Source: Neisseriaceae bacterium HSC-16F19 (GTDB lineage: Bacteria > Pseudomonadota > Gammaproteobacteria > Burkholderiales > Neisseriaceae). From it: a stretch of DNA of 64,000 nt. The notes beneath the pieces are model-generated. The model was not told the DNA's origin. It searched no databases and worked only from the letters and a program-made list of their open reading frames with translations. This document shows, piece by piece, positions 16,185 through 23,514 of the stretch (the first letter of the stretch is position 1; the number at the start of each line of letters is the position of its first letter). The position numbers and the translations under genes are program-made. The stretch lies in contig NZ_JALJZY010000005.1 of assembly GCF_024171525.1 (NCBI RefSeq), positions 1 to 64,000 of the forward strand, written 5' to 3'.

Positions 16185-16288
16185 TTGATACGCGGGCAGA
16201 ATTAAGATGAGGCGCATCTTAATCACCGCCCGCCGGAAAGAGAAATAATCTTTTGCTGTATGCTTAGCGTTTTTGGTTATATAAGGTT

Positions 16289-16888
16289 TCAGGCAGCCTG
16301 CAAACCCCGCCGCACACGGCGCACAGCGGTGCAGGCAATCAGCACGACTACCAGCCACATCACCCATTCCAGCCACGGCGGCAGGCTGCCTGCTTGGGCA
16401 TACCACAGGCCGAGACCGCCGAATACCAGGGCACGGTCGCTTTTGCCGGCGGGGCCGTCATAGCGGCGGCTCTTGCCGTGTACCTGGCCGAGCACGCCGC
16501 ACAATTCGCTCAATGCCGCCAGCCAGATAAGCAGGCCGATTTGCAGGCCGCCAAACGGGGCCACAAAGGCGAAGGGCAGATACAGGGCGGCGTCGGCGAT
16601 GACGTCGGTGGTTTCGTTCAAATAGCCGCCCAAGGCCGACTGTTGGCCGAATTCGCGTGCCAGCATGCCGTCTATGGCATTGAGTGCCATGCGTACAAAC
16701 AGCCACAGCGGCAGCAGCACAAACAGCCACGACACCTGGGCCGCTGCGCTCAACAACACACCCAAGGCCACCGAGATTGCGCAGGCAGCCACGGTAACTT
16801 GGTTGGCGGTGATGCCGCGCGCGTGCAAACGGTGCACCAGCGGCCGCAGCAGGTCTTGGAAACGGGATTTCAGCAGATAGATGCTCAT
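16289..16888 (-). CDS. CDP-alcohol phosphatidyltransferase family protein
   Basis: An integral inner-membrane protein of 199 aa that should transfer a phosphoalcohol from a CDP-activated lipid or alcohol. It has several membrane segments (ALGVLLSAAAQVSWLFVLLP, ADAALYLPFAFVAPF) and the family motif at about residues 72-97 as NAIDGMLAR, eight residues, then GGYLNETTD. In the canonical D-xx-DG-xx-AR-x8-G-xxx-D-xxx-D the first and third Asp are both Asn here. That may be a conserved subfamily feature or may mean altered activity. It starts 1 base after the oxidoreductase stop, so translation is coupled. Confidence 0.82.
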   Translation of the reverse strand: MSIYLLKSRFQDLLRPLVHRLHARGITANQVTVAACAISVALGVLLSAAAQVSWLFVLLPLWLFVRMALNAIDGMLAREFGQQSALGGYLNETTDVIADAALYLPFAFVAPFGGLQIGLLIWLAALSELCGVLGQVHGKSRRYDGPAGKSDRALVFGGLGLWYAQAGSLPPWLEWVMWLVVVLIACTAVRRVRRGLQAA

Positions 16889-16889
16889 T

Positions 16890-18203
16890 CTAAAACCCGA
16901 AACGGTCGCGCAGGGCATACCACCAAGAACCGACCACGGAATAGGGCACACGGAACGCGCGGCCGCCGGGGAAGGGTATCCACGGAATCGCTTTGAAGCG
17001 GTCGAATTCGGCGGTATTGCCGTTGATGGCGTCGGAAAGAATCTGCCCGAACAGATGCGAGCCGGTAACGCCGTGGCCGCTGTAACCGTGGGCAAACTTG
17101 ATGCGCGGATGCAATTCGCCCATTTGTGGCACGCGCGAGAAAGACAGCGCAAAATTGCCGCTCCAGGCGAATTCCACTTTCACATCTTTGAGTTGCGGGA
17201 ATACTTTCTCCATATTGGGACGGATTTTGGCTTCGATGTCGGCCGGGTCGGTGCCGCCGTACACGGTGCCGCCGCCAAACAGCATGCGCTTGTCGGCGCT
17301 CAAGCGGTAATAGTCCAAGATATAGCGTACGTCTTCCACGCATACATCGCTGGGAATCAGCTCATGCGCCAAATCGCCCAAAGGTTCGGTGGCAATGATT
17401 TGGGTGGAGGCGGGCATGATGCGGTCGCGCAGGGCGGGCACGGCTTTGTCGAGATAGGCATTGCCGCACACCACCACCTGTTGCGCACGTACACTGCCCT
17501 GTTCGGTCAGTACCAGAACGCTGTTGTGCTCCGGGGTGATTTCGGTCACCAACGTGTGCTCGAACAGGCGCGCACCCAAACGCACCGCCGCCGCCGCTTC
17601 GCCCAGCGCCAGATTGAGCGGATGGATGTGGCCGCCGGAATGGTCAATCATGCCGCCGGCGTAAACATCGCTGTTGACGTATTGCTTGAAGGCGTCTTTA
17701 TCCAGCATTTCGTGCTCGTTCATGCCGTAGCGCGCCCACAATGTCTGCTTGTCGCGCAGAAACTGCATATGCGCTTCGGTATAGGCGGCAAACAGGTTTT
17801 TCTCTTTTAAATCGCATTGGATGCCGTAATCGGCAATCAGGCGGCGGATGATGCCGTTGCCGCGCGTGACCAGGCCGCCGACAAAATCGGCCGCTTCCTG
17901 GCCGTAGGCTTTTTGGATGCGCTCCAAGCTGGCATTGAGGCCGTTGACAATCTGGCCGCCATTGCGTCCGGAGGCGCCCCAGCCGATGCGCGCACCTTCC
18001 AGCAGCACCACTTCGTGCCCGCTTTCCAAGAGATGCAGCGCCGCCGACAAACCGCTGTAACCGCCGCCGACCACGCACACTTCGGCCTGAATATCGTCTT
18101 GCAGCGTGGGGTACTCGGGGTGCTCGTTGCGGCTGGCGGCATAATAGCTACCCGGATAACGGCCGTCGGAATAAGCGGGAATATTGCGCGGATTGCGGTT
18201 CAT
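16890..18203 (-). CDS. PuuB-like FAD-dependent oxidoreductase
   Basis: A 437-aa DAO-family flavoenzyme resembling gamma-glutamylputrescine oxidase: N-terminal SYYAASRNEHPEYPTLQDDI, the ADP-binding VCVVGGGYSGLSAALHLLE (about 43-61), GASGRNGGQIVNG, QVVVCGNAYLD, and a C-terminal FAD contact in HGYSGHGVTGSHLFGQI. It probably oxidises an amine, which would fit the PotF-like protein at 3410, though the two are far apart and no other puu gene is near. GGAG lies before the ATG. It leads a two-gene operon with the phosphatidyltransferase; why these two are paired is not obvious. Confidence 0.85.
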   Translation of the reverse strand: MNRNPRNIPAYSDGRYPGSYYAASRNEHPEYPTLQDDIQAEVCVVGGGYSGLSAALHLLESGHEVVLLEGARIGWGASGRNGGQIVNGLNASLERIQKAYGQEAADFVGGLVTRGNGIIRRLIADYGIQCDLKEKNLFAAYTEAHMQFLRDKQTLWARYGMNEHEMLDKDAFKQYVNSDVYAGGMIDHSGGHIHPLNLALGEAAAAVRLGARLFEHTLVTEITPEHNSVLVLTEQGSVRAQQVVVCGNAYLDKAVPALRDRIMPASTQIIATEPLGDLAHELIPSDVCVEDVRYILDYYRLSADKRMLFGGGTVYGGTDPADIEAKIRPNMEKVFPQLKDVKVEFAWSGNFALSFSRVPQMGELHPRIKFAHGYSGHGVTGSHLFGQILSDAINGNTAEFDRFKAIPWIPFPGGRAFRVPYSVVGSWWYALRDRFGF

Positions 18204-18357
18204 GGTATCGCTCCTGTGCAGTGGGACACGGTGTGTATGCTACTGGATGGCGGTTGAAGAAGGAAGCGGGGCATGGGATGCAGCGCACAATGGGGCTTGG
18301 GCTTATAATGGCGCTTTATTGCGCCACCCCTTGCTGATTGAAAGGCTGCCTGAAACC

Positions 18358-19707
18358 ATGCAAACCCTAACCCTATCCTTTATCGCCCAAACCTTAAACC
18401 AGCCCCTGCCCGGTGCCGACGCGCCCGCCCGCATCATTACCGACAGTCGTCAGGCGCAGGCGGGGGATGTGTTTGTGGCTTTGGCGGGGGACAAGCATGA
18501 TGCCCATGATTTTGTTGCCGATGTGCTGGCGCGCGGTGCTTACGCGCTGGTGTCGCGTGCCGACTGTGCGGCGTTGCCGCGCACCTTTGCGGTGGCCGAC
18601 ACCTTGCAGGCCTTGCAGGATTTGGCCGCCGCCTGGCGCGCGCAGATGAAACCTTTTGTGTTCGGCATTACCGGCTCCAGCGGCAAAACCACGGTCAAGG
18701 AAATGCTGGCGGGCATTTTGCGCCATGCTTTTGGCGATGATGCGGTGCTGGCCACGGCGGGCAATTTCAACAACCACATCGGCCTGCCGCTGACATTGTT
18801 GCAGCTGAATGGCGGCCACCGCTATGCGGTGATTGAAATGGGCATGAACCATATGGGCGAGCTGGCGGAATTGACGCGCATTGCCCGACCGGATGTGGCG
18901 CTGGTCAACAATGCCCTGCGCGCGCATGTGGGCTGCGGTTTTGACGGTGTTGGCGACATCGCCAAAGCCAAAAGCGAGATTTACCAAGGGCTGCCTGAAA
19001 ACGGTTTGGCGCTGATTCCGCAGGAAGATGCGCATGCGGCGGTGTTTCAGGCAGCCACACAAGGCGTGCGGCAGCAGACCTTCGGGGTGGACGGCGGCGA
19101 TGTGCATGCGCGCCATATTACATTAGCGCCTTTGTCCTGCCGTTTTGAATTGGTGTGCGGTGGCGACAGCGTGGCGGTGATGCTGCCCGCACCCGGCCGT
19201 CACAATGTACACAATGCCGTGGCCGCCGCCGCGCTGGCACAGGCCGCCGGTGTGGGTTTGGGCGATATTGCCGAGGGCCTGGCCGCGTTTGCCAATATCA
19301 AAGGCCGCTTGCAAATCAAGGCGGGCATTAAAGAGGCCACCCTTATCGACGACACCTACAATGCCAATCCCGACAGCATGAAGGCGGCGCTGGATGTGCT
19401 GGCGCAGCTGCCCGCACCGCGGGTGTTTGTGATGGGCGATATGGGCGAATTGGGCGAAGACGAAGCGGCGGCCATGCATGCCGAAGTCGGCGCCTATGCA
19501 CGCGCGTTGGGTATTGAAGCGGCCTATTTTGTCGGCGACAACTGCGCCCATGCAGCGGAAGCCTTTGGCGGCCAAGGTTTGTGGTTTGCCGCCAAAGACC
19601 CGCTGATTCAGGTATTGGGCCACGATTTGCCGCCGCAGGCGCAGGTGCTGGTGAAAGGCTCGCGCTTTATGGCCATGGAAGAGGTGGTGGCGGCGCTGTT
19701 GGCTTAA
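18358..19707 (+). CDS. murF: UDP-N-acetylmuramoyl-tripeptide--D-Ala-D-Ala ligase
   Basis: Cytoplasmic Mur ligase adding D-Ala-D-Ala to the peptidoglycan precursor. 449 aa. The ATP P-loop is FGITGSSGKTTVKEM (about 101-115), then GNFNNHIGLPLTLL, YAVIEMGMNHMGE and LIDDTYNANPDSM, all diagnostic. Start ATG 18358 lies directly after an uptake sequence (GGCTGCCTGAAACC), with no clear ribosome site; the frame remains open upstream. In many Neisseria murF is inside the division/cell-wall cluster, whereas here it stands between a PuuB-like gene and a Correia-like repeat. Confidence 0.96.
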   Translation: MQTLTLSFIAQTLNQPLPGADAPARIITDSRQAQAGDVFVALAGDKHDAHDFVADVLARGAYALVSRADCAALPRTFAVADTLQALQDLAAAWRAQMKPFVFGITGSSGKTTVKEMLAGILRHAFGDDAVLATAGNFNNHIGLPLTLLQLNGGHRYAVIEMGMNHMGELAELTRIARPDVALVNNALRAHVGCGFDGVGDIAKAKSEIYQGLPENGLALIPQEDAHAAVFQAATQGVRQQTFGVDGGDVHARHITLAPLSCRFELVCGGDSVAVMLPAPGRHNVHNAVAAAALAQAAGVGLGDIAEGLAAFANIKGRLQIKAGIKEATLIDDTYNANPDSMKAALDVLAQLPAPRVFVMGDMGELGEDEAAAMHAEVGAYARALGIEAAYFVGDNCAHAAEAFGGQGLWFAAKDPLIQVLGHDLPPQAQVLVKGSRFMAMEEVVAALLA

Positions 19708-19913
19708 TATAGTCATTTAACACAGAACGATACAGCGTTGCTGTCCCACAGGGACTTCCTTTGGTCGCGCCAGGCTCAAAGAGAGCGATATTTGTAAGCC
19801 GCTAAAGCGGCAACAAAATCAGCTCCGTACTATCTGTACTGTCTTTCCCGCGGGACTTCGCTGCGCTCGCGGCTTTTTTGCTGCCTTGTCTCGTTCTGTG
19901 TTAGTCGACTATA
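19708..19913. repeat. Correia-like element 2 (206 bp, long form)
   Basis: Bounded by TATAGTCATTTAACACAGAACG and the inverted form ending TAGTCGACTATA. It has the short-form core plus an internal block GGCTCAAAGAGAGCGAT followed by a small AGCCGCTAAAGCGGC hairpin, at the place where full-length Correia elements of Neisseria carry GCTCAAAGAGAACGAT. It ends 1 base before the ribosome site of the next gene, so it forms that gene's whole upstream region. Confidence 0.85.
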
Positions 19914-19924
19914 AAGGAGCGATG

Positions 19925-20332
19925 ATGGGTTTGTTTAAAAAAACCTTGCAGGAATTTTTTAATGGTGAGGAATTCCAAAAACTCCTGGCTTCCGGCCGGG
20001 AGCGCCAACAACGTGAAGAAGCCTTGCGCGAAGAAGCGCCGTGGTTTGGCCGCACCGGTTTGAGTGATGAAGACGAGCGCGAACTGCCGCGTTATCTGCG
20101 CCGCGAATACGGTGAAGACATTTTTAGCGATCCGCATGCGCTCAAGGCCGCCGAACTGTATTATTTGGGGCAGGCCGCCTTGGCCGACGGCAGCGTAGGC
20201 CATTATTGGCAGGTGCCGGGCAGCGAAGTCAGCTATGCCGCCGTTTATTGTTATGCCGACGGCAGCCTGCATTATTCCTGTTGGGCCGAACCGCCGCCGC
20301 AACTGTTGCCGACGGGCGAGGGCGGCGATTGA
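19925..20332 (+). CDS. Hypothetical protein
   Basis: A 135-aa soluble, charged protein (MGLFKKTLQEFFNGEEFQKL at the start, then a Glu/Arg-rich helix and a C-terminal part with WQVPGSEVSYAAVYCYADGS). Two adjacent ATGs exist; AAGGAG lies 5 bases before the second (19925) but only 2 before the first, so the second is chosen. I do not recognise the family. The ribosome site abuts a long Correia-like element, so any promoter must lie in or beyond that repeat. Confidence 0.7.
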   Translation: MGLFKKTLQEFFNGEEFQKLLASGRERQQREEALREEAPWFGRTGLSDEDERELPRYLRREYGEDIFSDPHALKAAELYYLGQAALADGSVGHYWQVPGSEVSYAAVYCYADGSLHYSCWAEPPPQLLPTGEGGD

Positions 20333-20344
20333 TCATAAGCACAC

Positions 20345-20567
20345 CGTGCCGCTCCTGCGGACTTCCAGTGCCAGCAGAGCCTGTTTGGCTGCCAATCCGC
20401 CCCCGTAGATTGTTGATGCGGCGCGCCAATTCGGCGTAGGAAATCGTGGTGCCGTAGGGTATTTTCAGCAACTCTGTCCACACGGCGCATTGGAATGCCG
20501 AGCCCGTAAAAACCAGCAGAATATCGAATATTCTTGCATGTTCTTTTGCGATGGTTTTGCCGGGCAA
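20345..20567 (-). pseudogene. Remnant of a methylated-DNA--cysteine methyltransferase (ogt-like)
   Basis: On the minus strand residues GSAFQCAVWTELLKIPYGTT then ISYAELARRI match the conserved start of the MGMT catalytic domain (FQ..VW..L..IPYG.T.SY..LA..I). The expected continuation with the PCHRV active site is absent; the frame degenerates about 10 residues later and the strand runs into the 3' end of the preceding gene. It lacks a recognisable start as well. A decayed gene fragment, not functional. Confidence 0.55.
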
Positions 20568-20682
20568 TCCGACTTCATCGGCAGGGTTTTAAAGGCTGCC
20601 AAGTCGCCATAGGCAAAAAAATAATGATTCCGCCTCCTGCGGATGGAAAATATTTGTGTGTTTTTTATGCGCATGATTAATT

Positions 20683-20701
20683 GATGCTTATTCTCATTTA
20701 A
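20683..20701. promoter_or_regulatory. Candidate Fur box upstream of the esterase
   Basis: GATGCTTATTCTCATTTAA matches about 11 of 19 positions of the Fur consensus and sits 38 bases before the start codon, in a short AT-rich stretch. Weak alone, but the gene type fits iron control. Confidence 0.4.
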
Positions 20702-20738
20702 ATCATAATGGCCGCCTTTAGTGTGGTGGAAGAAGACC

Positions 20739-21758
20739 ATGAAACCGGATACACGCTTGGCTTATATCATGGCCGCTGCTTGTCTGTCGGCCTTATTGGG
20801 GCTGCCTGAAAGTGCGCAGGCGCAGGCAGCGGGTGCTTTGCCGCCGCCGCAGGCCGTGCCGCCGGGCATGCAGCCTGCGCGTATGGTGGACGCGTTTGAA
20901 TACACATTGGCCAGCCGCCATACCGGCAAAACCTACCGCATCCAAGTGAGCGCCCTCGGCAGTCCGCCGCCGCAAGGCTATCCGGTGCTGTATCTGCTCG
21001 ACGGCGATGCCTTTTTCCCGCAGGCGCTGTCGGCGGCGCAAAATATGTGGATGCGCGCCCAAGACAATAATGCCGTGCCGCTGCTGCTGGTGGGTGTGGG
21101 TTATCCCAACGGCCAATTGCTGGACATTCCCGCCCGCGCCGAAGACTACACGCCGCCCTCTGCCGATTACCGCCACAGCGGCGACAATTCCAGCCAACGC
21201 TTTGGCGGTGCCGATGCCTTCCGCCGCTTTTTGCAACAGGAATTACAGGCGGATTTGGCGCGGCGTTTTGCCCTCAATCCGCGCCAGCAAAATCTGTTCG
21301 GCCATTCCTACGGCGGCCTGTTTGCGCTCCATACCCTGCTGACGGAGCCGCAGTCTTTCCGCAATTATCTGATTGCCAGCCCGTCGGTGTGGTGGAATCA
21401 GGAGCGCATTTGGCAGGACTGGCCGCCGTTTGCCCGGCGTTTGCAGCAGATGCGTGCACCGGCTGTGGGTGTGCGCCTGACGGTGGGCGAATATGAAGAA
21501 CACGCCGCGCCGCATTGGCCTGAGAACAGTCCGCGCCGCGCATTACTGGCCAAGCGCGGCATGGTGCGGCAGATACGGGCTTGGGGCAACAAGCTGGCCG
21601 GGCTGCCTGAAAACCGCATGCAGGTGCACACCCGTGTTTATGCCGCCGAAACCCATGCCAGCAGCGTGGTGCCTGCGCTCAACGACGGTTTGAAATGGCT
21701 GTATGCCCGCTGTCGTGCCGATGCGGATTGTGCGGTAGCGGTACAGGCGAAGCCTTAG
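20739..21758 (+). CDS. IroE-like periplasmic siderophore esterase candidate
   Basis: A 339-aa alpha/beta hydrolase of the Fes/IroE (esterase D-like) group. An N-terminal signal peptide (LAYIMAAACLSALLGL, cleavage near AQA) places it in the periplasm, as for IroE, which linearises enterobactin or salmochelin. Motifs: PVLYLLDGDAFF, FGGADAFRRFLQQEL, nucleophile elbow GHSYGG, SPSVWWN and the late His in ETHASSVVPALNDGL. A GGAAGAAG lies before the ATG. A possible Fur box precedes it, and an iron-siderophore uptake operon follows 1 kb downstream. Substrate is inferred from family and context. Confidence 0.8.
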   Translation: MKPDTRLAYIMAAACLSALLGLPESAQAQAAGALPPPQAVPPGMQPARMVDAFEYTLASRHTGKTYRIQVSALGSPPPQGYPVLYLLDGDAFFPQALSAAQNMWMRAQDNNAVPLLLVGVGYPNGQLLDIPARAEDYTPPSADYRHSGDNSSQRFGGADAFRRFLQQELQADLARRFALNPRQQNLFGHSYGGLFALHTLLTEPQSFRNYLIASPSVWWNQERIWQDWPPFARRLQQMRAPAVGVRLTVGEYEEHAAPHWPENSPRRALLAKRGMVRQIRAWGNKLAGLPENRMQVHTRVYAAETHASSVVPALNDGLKWLYARCRADADCAVAVQAKP

Positions 21759-21774
21759 ACCGGGCTGCCAGCCT

Positions 21775-22026
21775 GAGACCTTGGCAAAACCTCATATACT
21801 ATAGTCATTTAAAATAAGAATGATACAGCGTTGCTGCGCCTTGCCGTACTACCTGTACTGTCTGCCCCACGGGACTTCGCTGCGCTCGCGGCTTTTTTGC
21901 TGCCTTGTCTCATTCTTATTTTATTCGACTATAAGTTCAATACAACAACTCCGTCGTTCCCGCATACTCAGGAATGGCGGCAGTTAAAGTTTTAGGCTGC
22001 CTGAAATCAGTTTTGCAAAGGTTTCT
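21775..22026. repeat. Mosaic element with an inserted Correia-like copy
   Basis: Begins GAGACCTTGGCAAAACCTC and ends TTTTGCAAAGGTTTCT. Apart from the nested repeat at 21800-21933 it is homologous to the element at 31003-31198, sharing the outer ends, a dRS3-like GTTCCCGCAT.....AGGAATG and the CGGCAG...TTTAGGCT.CCTGAA stretch. Confidence 0.7.
21800..21933. repeat. Correia-like element 3 (134 bp)
   Basis: TATAGTCATTTAAAATAAGAATG at one end and TTCTTATTTTATTCGACTATA at the other; mid-size form with the extra segment CCCCACGGGACTTCGCTGCG and GCTCGCGGCTTTTTT. It interrupts the mosaic element around it at a TATA. Confidence 0.85.
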
Positions 22027-22047
22027 GCCTATGAGATAGGATAAATC

Positions 22048-22341
22048 ATGAATAAAGTAGAATTATTGCAAGAATTTGACCGCCCGAGAGTGGTTAACTA
22101 TACCCCTGAAGAAATTACCGCCAGCCGTAATTCCTATCATCAGATTGTTGCCAGCTTTGCCCTGGAAGGTGCAGAGCCGACAGACTTTTACAAGGTCATA
22201 TCTATGGAACGCATACGTGGCGAACTGACCGAAGAGCAGGCGCGGGCTATCATGCTGAACAAGCTGCCTGAAGAAACGGCACGTATCCAAGCAAAAGTTA
22301 TTCGCTTGGCCGAACTGGGTTTATCTTGGAAAGATTTGTGA
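22048..22341 (+). CDS. VbhA-type antitoxin (FicA-like), apparently orphan
   Basis: A 97-aa protein whose middle (ITASRNSYHQIVASFALEG then AEPTDFYKVISMERIRGELT) matches the antitoxin VbhA family. It contains the inhibitory motif [S/T]xxxE[G/N] as SFALEG at 36-41; in VbhA/VbhT this glutamate blocks ATP binding in the Fic AMP-transferase toxin. A second helical part (EEQARAIMLNKLPEETARIQ) follows. The stop overlaps a downstream ATG (TGATG), the coupling expected for a toxin gene, but that frame is cut after about 14 codons by a mini-element. No Fic domain (HPFxxGNGR) was seen in the window. The original toxin may be lost, or the antitoxin may act on one elsewhere. Confidence 0.78.
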   Translation: MNKVELLQEFDRPRVVNYTPEEITASRNSYHQIVASFALEGAEPTDFYKVISMERIRGELTEEQARAIMLNKLPEETARIQAKVIRLAELGLSWKDL

Positions 22342-22472
22342 TGAAGGCAAAAGCATTGTTTAACGCTGTTACAGCCGACAACCTGAGACCTTTGCAAAAC
22401 CCACAAAGAAGCAAGAGCCGGATGTTTGGGATTGCGGGTAGGGTGTGTGCCGCAGGCAGGCATTTCAAATGA
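22341..22472 (+). pseudogene. Truncated partner of the VbhA-type antitoxin
   Basis: A 43-codon frame starting at an ATG that overlaps the antitoxin stop by one base. The first ~14 codons (MKAKALFNAVTADN) precede the GAGACC end of a mini-element; the remainder is translated from the repeat. The position is that of a Fic toxin gene, but too little remains to show homology. Confidence 0.4.
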
Positions 22473-22576
22473 TTGTTGTATCAAAGAACGCGTGTGTGGC
22501 GTACCGCCACACACCCTACGCGGCATCGCTTATTTTTGCTTGAATAACGTACTGTCCGCTGTTTTGCAAAGGTCTC
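22385..22576. mobile_element. IS5-like mini-element (MITE) copy A
   Basis: 192 bp with terminal inverted repeats GAGACCTTTGCAAAAC and GTTTTGCAAAGGTCTC and no coding capacity. The ends resemble those of neisserial IS5-family elements. The interior has a GGGTGTGTG.../CCACACACCC inverted pair. It truncates the frame that follows the VbhA-type antitoxin. Confidence 0.75.
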
Positions 22577-22660
22577 GGCCTTGTTTTGGGACAAGAGGGC
22601 AGGTTCTTATCACGGAAATTTTTTGTTAAGCACGCAATCCAATTTGTTTTGTCGTGTTAC

Positions 22661-22679
22661 AATAATGATATTAATTATC
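22661..22679. promoter_or_regulatory. Fur box at the head of the siderophore operon
   Basis: AATAATGATATTAATTATC matches 16 of 19 positions of the classical Fur consensus. It lies 75 bases upstream of the periplasmic-protein gene and next to a TACAAT that could be a -10. This is the best iron-regulatory site in the window. Confidence 0.75.
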
Positions 22680-22690
22680 GCTTAATTAAT

Positions 22691-22720
22691 AGGCTGCCTG
22701 AAAGATTTCAGGCAGCCTTT
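22691..22720. repeat. Uptake-sequence hairpin in the operon leader
   Basis: AGGCTGCCTGAAA, a two- to three-base loop and the inverted copy ending in CCTTT. It lies between the Fur box and the first gene, so it would be transcribed at the head of the mRNA and could attenuate or protect it; the T run is short. Confidence 0.6.
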
Positions 22721-22753
22721 AAATTGTTTTATAGACCTGCCCGGAGCCACCTT

Positions 22754-23443
22754 ATGAATATCCGCCCCTTGCTGCTTGGCGCCGCCCTGTTGGCCGCCGC
22801 CCCTGTTTACGCTGCCGGTTTCGGCCATCTGCAAACCATGCACATCGACGGCCAAGCGCTGCGTGTGGCCGAGACTTCGGCGCGCATTCTCGGCAATGAA
22901 AACGGCACCGCGCCCCTGCTGGTGGAAGATATTTTCGACGGCAAGGGCAAGCAGAAAGTGGCCGGTTACAAGCTGATGGTGATGAGCCGCACCTCGTCCG
23001 TGGCCGCCGAAGCGCGTCCGCCGCGCGAAGGTCAGACTGCCTGGGGCGACGACCGCGCCATCCACCGCGGCACCAAGCTGCTGTTGGGTATTCCGGTCAA
23101 CAAAGGCCGCATGGATTTGAGCCGTGCGCAATTGCTGAGTATGGCGGCGATTACCGATGCCAATACCGGCGCCAATTTCAAGGCCGAAGACAAGGTGCGT
23201 CCGCGCGGCGAGCAGCTGGCCAAGCGTGATGCGCAGATGAGCCAGCCCAGCCTGCGTGTAACCGCCTTGCAGCTGCCGGACATGGTCAGCGGCGAGCGCA
23301 GCGGCGGCGGCATCAAATTGCAGGCTGCGGCCACCATCAACGGCCAGCGTGTGAGCACGGAAATCAACAGCACCTTTACCGAATTTGGTGTGGCCAAGCC
23401 CGGCGGCCGCGGTTTTGCGGCGGATGACCGTTTGCTGGATTGA
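22754..23443 (+). CDS. Periplasmic protein of unknown function, iron-regulated candidate
   Basis: A 229-aa exported protein: signal peptide MNIRPLLLGAALLAAAPVYA, then a mature domain rich in beta strands (FGHLQTMHIDGQALRVAETS, KVAGYKLMVMSRTSS) and a C-terminal Gly/Arg-rich end. GGAG lies 8 bases before the ATG. No family recognised. It is the first gene after the strongest Fur box and is followed, past an uptake-sequence hairpin, by the siderophore-interacting protein, so a role in iron acquisition is likely but unspecified. Confidence 0.75.
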   Translation: MNIRPLLLGAALLAAAPVYAAGFGHLQTMHIDGQALRVAETSARILGNENGTAPLLVEDIFDGKGKQKVAGYKLMVMSRTSSVAAEARPPREGQTAWGDDRAIHRGTKLLLGIPVNKGRMDLSRAQLLSMAAITDANTGANFKAEDKVRPRGEQLAKRDAQMSQPSLRVTALQLPDMVSGERSGGGIKLQAAATINGQRVSTEINSTFTEFGVAKPGGRGFAADDRLLD

Positions 23444-23514
23444 GCGCTTGCCGTGCCCAATATCCGCTTTACGGCTGCCTGAAAACGTTCAGGCAGCCTG
23501 AGTTGTAAAAAAAC

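Noticed and set aside
22586..22753. N-terminal extension of the periplasmic protein at 22754
   Set aside because: It would translate the Fur box and uptake-sequence hairpin; the signal peptide starts at 22754 behind a GGAG.
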